64,000 nt of DNA from contig JBOZIK010000001.1 of NCBI GenBank assembly GCA_051453625.1, positions 166,938,864 through 167,002,863 of the forward strand, read 5' to 3'. Position 1 is the first letter of the stretch; every line of letters begins with the position of its first letter. Shown here piece after piece: positions 23,300-34,979 of this stretch. The position numbers and the translations under genes are program-made. The notes under the pieces are model-generated. The model was not told the DNA's origin. It worked only from the letters and a program-made list of their open reading frames with translations, and did no database searches. The DNA comes from Welwitschia mirabilis (Eukaryota > Gnetophyta > Gnetopsida > Welwitschiales).

Positions 23300-24830
23300 A
23301 TGGAAGTCCAACTAATCAACCATTCACCCAACTTTACTAGTAATAGTTATGAGTTTTGGAAGACAAGGATGCAAGTATACATTGAAGCTATGAACAATTA
23401 TAAAAGGAGGTTTTCACTCTTCAATGAAGCCTTAAATAAGATATGAAATCCCTACTTTCATGGTCAAGTTAAGGATCTTAAGGAAGAATTAAAAAAAGCC
23501 AAGGCAATACTTAACAAGAAGGTAATGAATGTAATATGTTGTGGACTCAATGTAGATGACTACAAAAAGATAAGAAACTTTACTGTGACAAAGTATATAT
23601 AGGAATACCTATAGGTTACTTGTGAAGGAACCAAGTAGATTAATAAAATAAATAAAAAAATGATCATTATATAATTTAAGCATATTCAAATGCAAAATGA
23701 TCAAATATTCATAGAATTCGATACAAAGACATTGAATATTGTAAATGGACTTTGGGAACTTGAAAAGCCTCTCAAATTAAGTCAAATTACTAAAAAGATA
23801 TTGAGGTTACTTCCAAAAGCTAATAAGAAAAAACTACTATGAATTAAAGACACAAAGGACATTGATAACAATAAGCTAAAGGAATTGGTAAGTAATATCT
23901 TGACATTTAAGCTTCAACATCTTCACAAAGGTAATAAAGGCAAAGATATAACTCTTAGTATTAATAAGTTTATTCTTCTAAAAATAAAGATGATAATTCA
24001 TGTAGTTCCTTTTCTTCCACTTCTAATTTTGACATGGATGAGGATTTAGTTTTATTTACAAGAAAATTCAAGAAGATATTAGCAGAAAAGAAATGGAGAA
24101 ATAAGAGAGGTTATGGCAGAACATCTTTAAGATTAAAGAGTAATACAAGAGAGAAAATTACTTAATTCTACGATCATAAAGGATTTAGATACAACTAAGT
24201 ATCTGAACAACAAGAATAAGAATACATCAAGGTACTCAAGTAAAAAATGCAATGTGACCACTTGGAATAGTGGTGAATCAGAATGGCAAATTACTCGTAG
24301 TGGTGAGAGACTATCACTTATAGCATTTTCCTTATTTAATGTGTCACTCATCTCATAGGTAAGTAATGGTTTCAAAGTTGATTTGATTAATCCTCATGAG
24401 TTATAATTAGATAATGTGTCAAGCTGTATCTATGATTAAGAAAGTAATAAATAAGAGGATTGTTTCCCAAACATTGAAGAAGATGATAAAACAACCAAAT
24501 TAAGAAAGACCAAAGAAAATAATGATGATGATAAACATGAATAGGACCTGATGGATGCATACTAAGAGTTCTTTGAAGAAAGAAAGAAGGTCTTAAAAGA
24601 GAATTTTCACTTCAAAAAGAATGCAACCTAATATAAATAAGACAAGAATAAGTTAACATTAGAATTGAAGCTTGTAAAGAAGAATTTGGAAACTCAATCA
24701 TTCTACTTTGAGAAAGAGATTAAATATCTTTAAAACCTTGCAAGAATAAGAAAAAAGAAATGTGCATGTCTACTTTTAAAAATTAATAATTTAAATAAAA
24801 TTATTTTGAGTTTTATATAGATAACAACTC
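23300..24830 (+). pseudogene. Copia gag remnant (outer element)
   Basis: Structural protein of the outer element, degraded. The ATG at 23300 opens MEVQLINHSPNF, followed by YEFWKTRMQVYIEAMN, the conserved start of copia gag. Further blocks read VTCEGTK (about 23620), FKHIQMQNDQIFIEF (about 23675) and LRLLPKANKK (about 23805), all typical of the UBN2-type gag domain. A zinc-knuckle relic lies at about 24164-24195 with its Cys and His residues replaced. The tail at about 24550-24830 is Lys/Glu-rich and coiled-coil-like (LYKDKNKLTLELKLVKKNLE without its stops). Multiple stops and frameshifts exclude function. Confidence 0.8.
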
Positions 24831-25230
24831 ATTAGAGATTATGATATTTAAATAAAAAGAATCAAGCAACAAAAGTAGCTTGAGATATATTCCATCTCTT
24901 ACCTTATCTTTTATATCAGCGTCATCAAATAAATAATTCTTTCTTTTCAAGGGTAAATGTTCAATGTTTAAAAATTTAAAATCATATAATGCATAACCTT
25001 ACTATCAGAATATTAAATTTAATAGAAAAATTAGAAAACTCCTTAATTATCATTTTAATAATAAGTTTGATCATATTAAACTTAATTTTCATTTTAGTAA
25101 TGTATTTTATATATTTGATACTCTACTTAGTTATCAATTTATCAAGAAAACATAAACTTTTAATATTAAATGGACTAGTGACAAAGCTCATAAGATCCTT
25201 CTAATCCATATTAATTTAATATCCACTAAT

Positions 25231-25676
25231 GATATTCAATGGTATCTTGATAGTGATGGCTTAAGACACATAACAACATATACAAGTAGATTCATAAAGA
25301 TGAACAAATGTAATGGTGGTGTTATGGAAACAATGATAAGACATTGGTAAAAGGTGTTGGCACTATTAGTGGAAAGGACTTTGCAATAATACACAATGTT
25401 ATTTATGTTAATGAATTAAAACATAACCTTCTTAGCATTAGAAAAATTTGTAACATATGTATGTATGTTTTATTTAGTACTTTTAATTATCATGTTTTAA
25501 ATAGGTATGGTAGAATTTTATTAATTAGTGATAGAGATGAAAATGTATATTATATTAAGAACTTGTTGGATAAGAAAATTTTATCTTGTATGTTATTAAA
25601 TGAGAGTAATATTTGGCATAAACAGTTGGGATATGTTAACTATAAAAACCTTTATAACATCTCTAAACATTAACTT
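25231..25676 (+). pseudogene. Protease-like motif and GAG-pre-integrase (outer element)
   Basis: At 25240 the frame reads WYLDSDGLRHIT, the retropepsin active-site region, but the Gly after Asp-Ser is Asp, so the protease is inactive. A 109-codon open frame from 25344 then contains ELKHNLLSIRKIC and WHKQLGYVNYKNL, hallmarks of the GAG-pre-integrase zinc-binding region. It ends just before an assembly gap. Confidence 0.85.
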
Positions 25677-25688
25677 ATTACAAATACT

Positions 25689-25845
25689 NNNNNNNNNNNN
25701 NNNNNNNNNNNNNNNNNNNNNNNNNNNNNNNNNNNNNNNNNNNNNNNNNNNNNNNNNNNNNNNNNNNNNNNNNNNNNNNNNNNNNNNNNNNNNNNNNNNN
25801 NNNNNNNNNNNNNNNNNNNNNNNNNNNNNNNNNNNNNNNNNNNNN
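25689..25845. other. Assembly gap (157 N)
   Basis: Gap inside the integrase region of the outer copia element. Confidence 0.99.
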
Positions 25846-26152
25846 GATATGAAATATGTATTGGTTATTGTGGACGAATTCTTAAGATTCACATGCATGT
25901 TATTTTTGAGACATAAGAGTAAAGCTTTTGAAAAGTTTTAAATCTCAAATAGGATATTAAAAGATGAACTGGTTACAACATTAAGAAGATTAGAAGTAAT
26001 CATGGAGGAGAATTTCAAAATGAGATGTTTGAAGGAAGGTATGAAAAGAAAGGTATCATCCATGAATTTTTATCCCTTATAACCCCATAATAAAATGATG
26101 CTATAGAAAGGACGAATAGATTTCTACAAGACATAACTAGAGCAATGCTCTA
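25846..26152 (+). pseudogene. Copia integrase core remnant (outer element)
   Basis: KYVLVIVDEFLRFT (about 25852) carries the first catalytic Asp region, KSKAFEKF follows, and ERTNRFLQDITRAML (about 26107-26152) is the end of the core just after the third catalytic residue. Stops at about 25939 and frameshifts near 26085 break it. The right side is lost in a gap. Confidence 0.85.
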
Positions 26153-26715
26153 NNNNNNNNNNNNNNNNNNNNNNNNNNNNNNNNNNNNNNNNNNNNNNNN
26201 NNNNNNNNNNNNNNNNNNNNNNNNNNNNNNNNNNNNNNNNNNNNNNNNNNNNNNNNNNNNNNNNNNNNNNNNNNNNNNNNNNNNNNNNNNNNNNNNNNNN
26301 NNNNNNNNNNNNNNNNNNNNNNNNNNNNNNNNNNNNNNNNNNNNNNNNNNNNNNNNNNNNNNNNNNNNNNNNNNNNNNNNNNNNNNNNNNNNNNNNNNNN
26401 NNNNNNNNNNNNNNNNNNNNNNNNNNNNNNNNNNNNNNNNNNNNNNNNNNNNNNNNNNNNNNNNNNNNNNNNNNNNNNNNNNNNNNNNNNNNNNNNNNNN
26501 NNNNNNNNNNNNNNNNNNNNNNNNNNNNNNNNNNNNNNNNNNNNNNNNNNNNNNNNNNNNNNNNNNNNNNNNNNNNNNNNNNNNNNNNNNNNNNNNNNNN
26601 NNNNNNNNNNNNNNNNNNNNNNNNNNNNNNNNNNNNNNNNNNNNNNNNNNNNNNNNNNNNNNNNNNNNNNNNNNNNNNNNNNNNNNNNNNNNNNNNNNNN
26701 NNNNNNNNNNNNNNN
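26153..26715. other. Assembly gap (563 N)
   Basis: Gap in the outer element between the integrase core and its C-terminal region. The true missing length is unknown. Confidence 0.99.
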
Positions 26716-26937
26716 AAGATGGGAAAAAAAGCCAAATGTGTATATTTTAAAATATTTAGTAGTAAGTGCTATATTCCAAAAGTTAATAATCAGAATAAAA
26801 ATTTCAGGTCTAGATTATTTGAAGGTATCTTTATTAGTTTTCTAAATCAAGAAAAGCATATAAGGTGTTCAAATAAAATTCTAAAAGAGTTAAGTAAGGT
26901 GTGCATGTTAGAGTGGATAAAGATAACTTTGAAATAA
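26716..26937 (+). pseudogene. Integrase C-terminal (SH3-like) region, outer element
   Basis: An open frame of about 72 codons contains YFKIFSSKCYIP and LFEGIFISF, the conserved block that follows the integrase core in copia polyproteins. Still open, but isolated. Confidence 0.8.
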
Positions 26938-27114
26938 TAATGAAGATAATGGAGTAGAACTAATTTTTGTGCAAACCTCTACTTCCTTACTTTTATCTCT
27001 ACCTCCCTTACCTAAGTAATCCCTAACTACCACAAACCAGGGGACACCAAAAGAAATAATTGTGCTCAAGGTCATATCTATATATTTTATGCTAGATGAT
27101 GCCTTTATCAAGGT

Positions 27115-28088
27115 AAAGACTAGAAGTTCAATTTGTGCTAATGTGTGTTTTATCTCTACCTTAGAACCAAAGTCTTTCTAAGAAGCTGAACAACATGAAT
27201 GTTGGATTAATACCACGTAAGAAGAACTTAATTAATTTAAGAAAAGTAATGTATGAGAGATTTTTCCAAGTCCATGAGATTAAAATATTATTGGAACTAA
27301 ATGAATCTTTAAAAACAAGATAAATAAAGAGTCCTAAGTTGTAACAAATAGAGTGAGTATGGTTTCATAAAGGTGCATACAAATGAAAGGCATTGATTTT
27401 GAGAAGACCTTTACGATGGTAGTTAGATTAGGATTTATTCATGTCTTTCTTGCTTTATTTTGTTTTTACAATTTTAAAAATTATAAAATGAATGTAAAAA
27501 GTTCTTTTTTAAATGGTACCCTAAAACCCCCTAGTTTTAAATAACTAAGATACCCTAACCATGTTTATAACTTTAAAAAGGGTTTGCATGGACTTAAGCA
27601 AGTACTTAGAGCATGGTATGAAAAACTAAATTCTTTTTTTTAATACATGATTTTATTAGAGATAAAATTAATAAAAATTTATTTATTAAAAGGGTTAAAT
27701 CTAAATTCTTTCTTATCCAAATCTATTTTAGTGATGTCATCTTTGGAGCAATCATGTATTCTTTGTCTTATAAGTTTATCAACCTTATAGGTAACCTTTT
27801 TGAAATGAGCCATCTTGGTGAGCTATAAATATTTCTTGATTTCTAAGTTAAGCAAAGAAAATATGGTGTGTTTTTATTACAATAAATATTTTCAAGTGAA
27901 TTTATAAAGAACTTTGTATTAGACTAATACAAACTAGCATCCACACCCATGGGCATAAATGATAAAATAGATACTAATGAAAATGAAAAGAATGTGGACA
28001 CAAAGTTACATAGAAGTATGTTTAAGAGCTTGCTTTACTTAACATCTAGTTAGCCAAATATTAAATTTGTATGTAGGACTTTATGCTA
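27115..28088 (+). pseudogene. Copia reverse transcriptase remnant (outer element)
   Basis: RVT_2-type RT. Recognisable blocks: ISTLEPKSF (about 27160), EQHECWINTT, GIDFEKTFTMVVRLG (about 27390), YKMNVKSSFLNG, LHGLKQVLRAWYEKL (about 27580), the active-site strand IYFSDVIFGA at 27721-27750, FEMSHLGEL, ASTPMG (about 27938) and SLLYLTSS (about 28027). The catalytic YVDD-type motif has become YFSD, so polymerase activity is lost. The frame is cut at 28088 by the insertion of the inner element; RNase H resumes at about 37540. Confidence 0.9.
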
Positions 28089-28093
28089 GATAC
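28089..28093. other. Target-site duplication, left
   Basis: gatac immediately left of the inner element; the right copy at 37534-37538 is tatac (4 of 5 identical). Removing the inner element and one copy joins the outer element's RT to its RNase H region. Confidence 0.7.
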
Positions 28094-29332
28094 TCAAAGA
28101 TCTAGAACCCTAGAGGAGGGGATGAATAGGATTTAAAAAATAAATAACCTCAAAATCTATCTTCATAATTATTAAAAACTAAAAGATATTTATGCATAGG
28201 AAATACAAAAGTAATCTTAAAAAAATAACTAAAAGTAAAAAATACTAATGAAGATAGACACATGATTTATAGTAGTTCAAGAAACCCCCTTCTCCACTCT
28301 TAGCGATCAGCTTATGCCCAAGCCTGATATGGATCTTCATTAATCACTTTCTAGGTATTTCAGATTCACTTATAACCTTCTACTATCAAACTTTTTAGAG
28401 GCTCAGTCTCAACCTTCTATAAAGGATGCTTTTTGGTGATAATAACATGCCATAATGTATAGTTTCCACTAGATCTAAAGTACAATAATGATGGTACCAC
28501 ACTACTTGAAATGATATCATAATTCACATACTTACAATGAAAATTGATTGATTAAGTATTTATGATCACAAAAGATGTTTGTTCATTTTTGATCAAATGG
28601 AAGATATGCTAAAATATGTGTAATGATTTTATTGGTTGACAAATATATAGAAGAAACATTTTAGGTTTTATAAGTGAAATATATTCTCCCGTGAAAAAAA
28701 ATGGAAGGCCAATGGCTAGAAAAATCCCATTTCTGTCATGATTAGTCGGCCCCTTGAAATGTCCGGTCGATCCCATTAACTACCATTACTGAAGTCGATT
28801 ATCCTCATATTATTTTAATCGATCTAAGCTTCTTATGTCTTCATGTCTAGTTGATCCCTTAGGATTCAGTGAACCACATGTTTGGTTAATCACATTTTGG
28901 TTTAGTCAACAAAGTGTAGAATAACATTTTTAACCTAGGTCTAGTTGACTCCTTAGATATCACGTTGACCCCTTGATTAGAAAAAATCGAAAAATTTTAT
29001 TCCAGGTTCAGTTGATCCCTCAAGAATATAGTTGATCCCTTAATAATCCAACATGATAAATTTTTTACATAGGTTTGGTTGACCCCTTAGGAATTCGGTC
29101 AACCCCTTAATAATTTGTCTTTAATAGTTCATGGTATAAGTTTGATTGACCTCTTATGAATTTAGTTGACTTCTTTGAGGGTTTGAAACTTATCAAGTTC
29201 AAGTTAGATTTGTAACAAATGATTACAGCTTTTAACCTACAAGGATTAATATTTTTTTGCAAAGAATACAACACATTTTGCTATACTAGAAAATATTAGT
29301 TTAATATTAACTTGGCAAATTATAACTTAATA
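28094..29332 (-). repeat. Inner element 3' LTR
   Basis: 1239 bp, aligned end to end with 36299-37533. Shared stretches include tttttagaggctcagtctcaacctt, gaggatgctttttggtga, gatcacaaaagatgtttattcattttt-type sequence and ggattaatatttt. On the + strand it starts tc (for tg) and ends ta (for ca), both explained by transitions or drift. The segment 28740-29180 holds the GTTGACC motif cluster. Confidence 0.92.
28740..29180. repeat. GTTGACC/GTCGAC motif cluster in inner 3' LTR
   Basis: More than a dozen variants of ggtcgatccc, gttgacccctt and gtcaaccccttaa, often in pairs about 20 bp apart joined by aggaattc-like spacers (for example ggttgaccccttaggaattcggtcaacccc at 29077-29106). The core GTCGAC is palindromic and most variants differ by one transition. 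The same cluster occurs in the other LTR at 36960-37390. Confidence 0.8.
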
Positions 29333-29347
29333 ATTTCCTCCTTTGAC
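29333..29347 (-). other. Polypurine tract of inner element
   Basis: On the - strand gtcaaaggaggaaat abuts the 3' LTR. The purine run is the expected primer for plus-strand synthesis. A second similar site lies at about 29740-29771 (- strand: cattaatgtcaaaatggggag). Confidence 0.75.
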
Positions 29348-29826
29348 ATTAATGATAAACTATACTTAGTTAAAATTATTAATTAAAAAATCCACCTTAG
29401 ATAATGCACATTAAATTTGAAAAAGATTGTTGAGCATGTGTATCAAGTTAAACATTCATATAGGGTTTCCAACAACAGCAATATATATACAGAATTTAAA
29501 GTATAGTTCGACATGTAATATTCATTCATATATGTGACATAATCATGGTTCATGGTAAGGGTATTATGCATTAAATAGACAAGACAAAATAATACCAAAT
29601 GCATTTCTAACACTTAATGTTAAGCAGTACAACAAAAAGGTGCTCATAATAGTAATTATAACTAAGAAAGACTAATAAGTGCTACTAAAAACAACTCATA
29701 ATATCTTATAACACTTGATAAAAAATAAAAATACGACTACTATTTCTCCCCATTTTGACATTAATGACAAAGGATAAAAAACTAAAAATAATAATCACAA
29801 CTAAAAATAACAGATAAGACAATAAA

Positions 29827-31645
29827 TCAATTAGAACCTTCTTCTTCTTTTTCCTTAGATTCTTCTTCAAAATCTGGTTATATTCTTCTTTTACAAATTC
29901 TTTTTGTAGAATCTAGATCTTCTTNNNNNNNNNNNNNNNNNNNNNNNNNNNNNNNNNNNNNNNNNNNNNNNNNNNNNNNNNNNNNNNNNNNNNNNNNNNN
30001 NNNNNNNNNNNNNNNNNNNNNNNNNNNNNNNNNNNNNNNNNNNNNNNNNNNNNNNNNNNNNNNNNNNNNNNNNNNNNNNNNNNNNNNNNNNNNNNNNNNN
30101 NNNNNNNNNNNNNNNNNNNNNNNNNNNNNNNNNNNNNNNNNNNNNNNNNNNNNNNNNNNNNNNNNNNNNNNNNNNNNNNNNNNNNNNNNNNNNNNNNNNN
30201 NNNNNNNNNNNNNNNNNNNNNNNNNNNNNNNNNNNNNNNNNNNNNNNNNNNNNNNNNNNNNNNNNNNNNNNNNNNNNNNNNNNNNNNNNNNNNNNNNNNN
30301 NNNNNNNNNNNNNNNNNNNNNNNNNNNNNNNNNNNNNNNNNNNNNNNNNNNNNNNNNNNNNNNNNNNNNNNNNNNNNNNNNNNNNNNNNNNNNNNNNNNN
30401 NNNNNNNNNNNNNNNNNNNNNNNNNNNNNNNNNNNNNNNNNNNNNNNNNNNNNNNNNNNNNNNNNNNNNNNNNNNNNNNNNNNNNNNNNNNNNNNNNNNN
30501 NNNNNNNNNNNNNNNNNNNNNNNNNNNNNNNNNNNNNNNNNNNNNNNNNNNNNNNNNNNNNNNNNNNNNNNNNNNNNNNNNNNNNNNNNNNNNNNNNNNN
30601 NNNNNNNNNNNNNNNNNNNNNNNNNNNNNNNNNNNNNNNNNNNNNNNNNNNNNNNNNNNNNNNNNNNNNNNNNNNNNNNNNNNNNNNNNNNNNNNNNTTC
30701 TTTATATTCTTTAGTTGCTTTTTGAGTAGAGCTATCAACTCTCTCAAAACTATCAGCTACCTCATACCCTACTACAATCAAAGCCTCTTTCATGTACCTT
30801 ATATAAGAATCCAACCTCTTCAAGTATAAAAGAATCTCTTCAAGAGAGACTTGCTTAGGAGAAGGAGACTTGGAAGATTTTTTTTAGGTCTGACAAAAAT
30901 ATACATATGAGATAAGGTTGCACACCTAATNNNNNNNNNNAACTAGACTCCAAAATGATGACAGATATTTGTAATTATAATAGAGTAAGGAAGAGTCCTA
31001 GACTTATGATATTCTAACTGAGAGACATTATTTTTAAACGTGATGGCAGGAGTATCAATAGAATGCCTAGTTTCCACCAAATACAACAAATAACTCTATA
31101 GTTAAATATCTCATCATGATGACCCGCCAAACGTAATAAATTGTAAGAAAACATGAAATGCAAAAAGTAATACTTTGGGGTAAGATAGTAGGTGAAGATG
31201 GTGATTTTCCACCAAATCAACTTATCATAGAGCTCCTTAGTGACCTTTACCTTATCCTCTATGAAATTATGTAGGGGGCAATACTCCTCATAATCTCCTC
31301 TAGGAAGATTTGTGAGGGAACCTTGATTCTTCTCCCCAAAAGAAGGGTTGTTAAGGTAGAAGAGTCAGTACCAAAAGAGGCATTATAATAAAACATTCAA
31401 CTAAGAAAATGGTAGGCTAACCTAATACATCAACAAAATAAGACAAATCAAGCTCATTCAAGAGCCTTACCACATCTCTAAATTCTAAGCTCCCCAAGAG
31501 TAATAGGCCTTTTTTAGTAGACAGGCTTCTTTTCAAACTTATCTATAAACTTATCTAAAGCCTCATCTGACATTCTAGAGTAAAAATACCCTAGATATTT
31601 GCTTGCTAGCTCCATATGATATTTTCTTAAGGAAACCTTTGCCAT
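29827..31645 (-). pseudogene. Envelope-like third ORF of inner Sirevirus (decayed)
   Basis: Lies between RNase H and the 3' LTR, the place of the extra env-like ORF of Sireviruses; its function is unproven. The frame opens at 31645 with MAKVSLRKYHMELASKYLG and SRMSDEALDKFI. A middle block (31014-31220) reads WWKITIFTYYLTPKYYFL and resembles the C-terminal part of the putative plant transposon protein domain found in many plant elements. A later block (about 30720-30880) reads SLEEILLYLKRLDSYIRYMK and VADSFERVDSSTQKATKEYK, likely helical and coiled-coil. The end is acidic (FEEESKEKEEEGS). Two gaps (29925-30697, 30931-30940) and several stops interrupt it. Domain assignment by eye, moderate certainty. 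Confidence 0.6.
29925..30697. other. Assembly gap (773 N)
   Basis: Gap in the envelope-like ORF of the inner element. Confidence 0.99.
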
Positions 31646-31839
31646 TTAAAAGCACATGGCACTTTTGGAAGATAAAAGAACTTAAGAGAAATAGCTAGAT
31701 ATAAGAGAGATAGGTGGGCGGGTGTGAATTAAAAAGGTTAAAACTCTACAAGATTTTATAAATGAGGGAAATTAAGTTAGATTTAAGAAAGAAATGGAGT
31801 CCATTACTTTATCTCCCACTCTGTGACTGTACAACTTCA

Positions 31840-32060
31840 ATTAACTAGGTTATAATCTAGTTGACCCAATAAAACTTGAGTCACAAAGATTTTAAGTCTG
31901 GTTGACTAGATCTTTAGACTGGTTGACCCATGTATATTTAGGTTTAATTTGGAAAATACTGAGTGATTAGATGAAAATTTAGTTAACTAACTTCTTCTTT
32001 AGATCTATTCAACTAAATGCAAGATCCAGTCGATCGTCCTACCTTTAGTTAAAGGATGGA
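31840..32060. repeat. GTTGACC motif cluster between pol and third ORF (inner element)
   Basis: Copies include ctagttgaccca, ctggttgacta, ctggttgaccca, tagttaacta and cagtcgatcg within about 220 bp. These are the same motifs as in the LTR cluster, now in the non-coding spacer downstream of RNase H. Confidence 0.7.
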
Positions 32061-32084
32061 GAGACAACTCCCAATTCACTATAA

Positions 32085-34400
32085 AGTCTTAGAAAGTTGT
32101 CAAAGTTTAGGGGTTTTATGAAAATATTAGTGAATTGTCTATCAGTGCTAATAAAATTCATTAAAATATTACCTTTTTCTACTTGATCTCTAAGGAAATG
32201 ATGTCTTAATTTAAGGTGTTTAGTTTGAGAATGTTGGACAAGGTTCTTTGATATATTAATTTTAGTTGCATTATTACAAAATATTAGAACCTATTCAAAA
32301 TCTAATCCAAAGTATTTGAGCATTTCCTTCATCTAAAGAATATGGGTACAACAACTCCCTACTAATATATATTCTACTTCTATAGTAGAAAGGGAAATAG
32401 AGTTTTTCTTCTTACTTGCCTATTCTACTAAGCATGATCCTAAAAGAAAACAATTTCCATTAGTGTTTTTTGTATCATCTTTACTTCTAGCCCATTCCAC
32501 ATCACTAAGACCTATAAGATCAAAGACCTGTAAGATCAAAGGATGTTTCTATAGGATACCATAATCCATAGTCACTTGTATCTTTTATGTATCTTATAAT
32601 TCTTTTGACAGCATGAAGGTATAATTCCTTTAGTTGAGTTTGATGTCTAGCATACATAATAATGCTAAACATTATATCAGGTTCACTTATGATTACATAC
32701 AATAGACTTCTTATCATGCTTTTATAAAGTTTTTGATCTATAGATTTACTATGTTCATCAAGACTGACCTTGCACGAAGTTTACATATGTGTGTTAATTG
32801 ATTTTGTATTTTCTAGTCTAAATTATTTGATCAAATCCCTTGCATATTTGAATTGAGATATAAAAATTCTATGCTTTGTTTATTTAATTTAGAGACCAAT
32901 AAACATATGAACTTCACCAAGCATACTCATTTCAAAATGTATTGTCATAATGCTAGTGAACTCTTTTGAGAGAAATTTATTTGAGTCTCCAAAAATTATG
33001 TTATCTACATAGATTTGAATGATAATAAAGTCCTTAATATTTTTAACAAACAATGTTTTATCCACCGCTCCTTGAGTATAATCATTTTAATTGAGAAATG
33101 TAGCTAATGTTTCATATCAAGCCCTTGAATCTTGTTTTAATTCATATAAGTCCTTTTGAGTCTATACACATGGTCTAGTTTATGTGGATCTATAAAACCT
33201 TAAGGTTGTTCCACAGAAACTTCTTTGTTAAGAGTTTCATTTAGAAAGGCACTTTCACATTCATGTGATAAACTTTAATGTTCTTAAAGGCTGTGTATGA
33301 TAAAAATATTCTAATACTAGCTAGTATAGCTACTGGAGTAAAAATGTCACTTACATCTATTCCTTCAATTTGGTTATAAACTTAGATCACTAATCTTACC
33401 TTATTCTTAATTACATTATTTTATTCATCACAATTGTTCTTGAAAATCCATTCCATTCCAATAACATTTTTGTCCTTTGGTCTTTCAATAAGTTTCCACA
33501 CATCATTTATTTTGAATTATTAAAGCTCATTTTACATTGCCATCATCCATTTTTTGTGAGATTCTGTCTCTTTAAACTTTTTAAATTCAATTTAAAAAAC
33601 ATAATAAATGTAGGCATAGAAATTTTTTTTCTTGTTTAAATTTTTGAGCTAACATCTTCAATGATGAATTCTAATGGGTAATCATTTAGCTCTTTAACTT
33701 TTTGAAAGTAACCTCTTAAGTTGTCTCTTCTTCCTATAGGATACTTGGAGTTAGATTTTCTTCATCATTTGAAGGAAAAGTATTATGCTAAAATCATATA
33801 TTTGAACATTTATCGATTCTTCCACTATTAGACTTCATTTATTGAGCACTTAATAGACTCTACTCATAGTTGAATATCTCAAAAAGATTGCTTCATCAGC
33901 TTTTAACTCAAATTTACTCAAGTGTTCTCTATCTTTTACTATAAAGAACTTAGCCTTAAAGACTTTAAAATATGAAAAATTTGGCTTTTTTCCCTTTCCA
34001 AAGTTCATAGGAAGTTTTATTCATGTTTGGTCTTAGGTAGACTCTATTTATAATGTAGCAAGCAGTGCTTACTGCTTCAGCCAAAAAAGTTTTAGGAATC
34101 TCTTTATCATTTAACATTATTCTAGTCATTTATTGAAGGACGCAATTATTCCTCTCAGTAATTCCATTTTATTGAGGATCCTTTGAGGTTGAGAACTGCT
34201 GTTCTATACCATTATCTATACAATACTTTTTAAACAAATGGTTTTCAAATTCTTCTCCATGATAACTTCTAATTCTTTTAATGGTATATCCTTTCTTATT
34301 TTAAATGTTATTTCTCCTTTATTGAAGTCATCCAAATGTTGGAATCTTGATTTATCACTTGCCATGTGTCAAGAGCATCCACTATCCATGTACTAGCTAG
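32085..34400 (-). pseudogene. Copia pol remnant (inner element): PR, partial IN, RT, RNase H
   Basis: Read on the - strand. Protease: MDSGCS at about 34375-34390, with Asp-Ser-Gly intact, followed by HMASDKSRFQHLDDF. About 20 codons later the sequence jumps to the middle of the integrase core, so GAG-pre-integrase and the integrase N-terminus are missing. SH3-like block: YFKVFKAKFF (about 33975). RT: GMEWIFKNN, GIDVSDIFTPVAI, active site IYVDNIIFG at about 32990-33014 (second Asp now Asn), FEMSMLGEVH, and SLLYVIISEPDIMFS at about 32660-32705. RNase H: STIEVEY, IFCNNATKINISKN, HSQTKHLKLRHHFLR, ending near 32085. Many stops. Confidence 0.88.
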
Positions 34401-34500
34401 TTCCATTTGATACCTTAAAAGCTATTTGGATTAAAAGACTTTTTAAAGTATCAACTCTCATCCACTTAGTTCTTTTGGACTATTATGGTACACAACCCTG

Positions 34501-34571
34501 GGGATAAAGTTAAAAGGAAAAGCATTAACAAAATTTGAAAAGAGTATTAACTTTCTAATGTTATAAAATAA
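34501..34571. repeat. Gap-flanking duplicate, left copy
   Basis: 71 bp (gggataaagttaaaagg to ttataaaataa) repeated at 34673-34743 across a 100-N gap with one mismatch. Looks like the same genomic segment assembled on both contig ends. Confidence 0.9.
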
Positions 34572-34671
34572 NNNNNNNNNNNNNNNNNNNNNNNNNNNNN
34601 NNNNNNNNNNNNNNNNNNNNNNNNNNNNNNNNNNNNNNNNNNNNNNNNNNNNNNNNNNNNNNNNNNNNNNN
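34572..34671. other. Assembly gap (100 N, nominal size)
   Basis: Exactly 100 N, probably a placeholder. The flanking duplicates suggest that the true gap may be zero or an overlap. Confidence 0.97.
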
Positions 34672-34672
34672 T

Positions 34673-34743
34673 GGGATAAAGTTAAAAGGAAAAGCATTAA
34701 CAAAATTTAAAAAGAGTATTAACTTTCTAATGTTATAAAATAA
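34673..34743. repeat. Gap-flanking duplicate, right copy
   Basis: Near-identical to 34501-34571. Confidence 0.9.
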
Positions 34744-34979
34744 TTTAGAATGACTTGATTTTCCATAAAAATAATGTGTAATTTTTAACATATAATTATT
34801 TTATCATGTATCTGATTTAACTAATTTTGAGATCTTTGAGAAACGAATCCAGTATCTTTCTTGTCATGAATCGGCTTTTGTATTCTAAGCATCTATTCCA
34901 ATTTATTTAAACTATTTGGAACTTTATTTACAAAATGAGATAAGCTTTATACCTCTTGAGTGGCCTTGGAGTTTTTGGT

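Noticed and set aside
32520-32717. 65-codon - strand frame as an independent gene
   Set aside because: It contains the SLLYVIISEPDIMFS block of copia RT and lies in frame order with the rest of pol.
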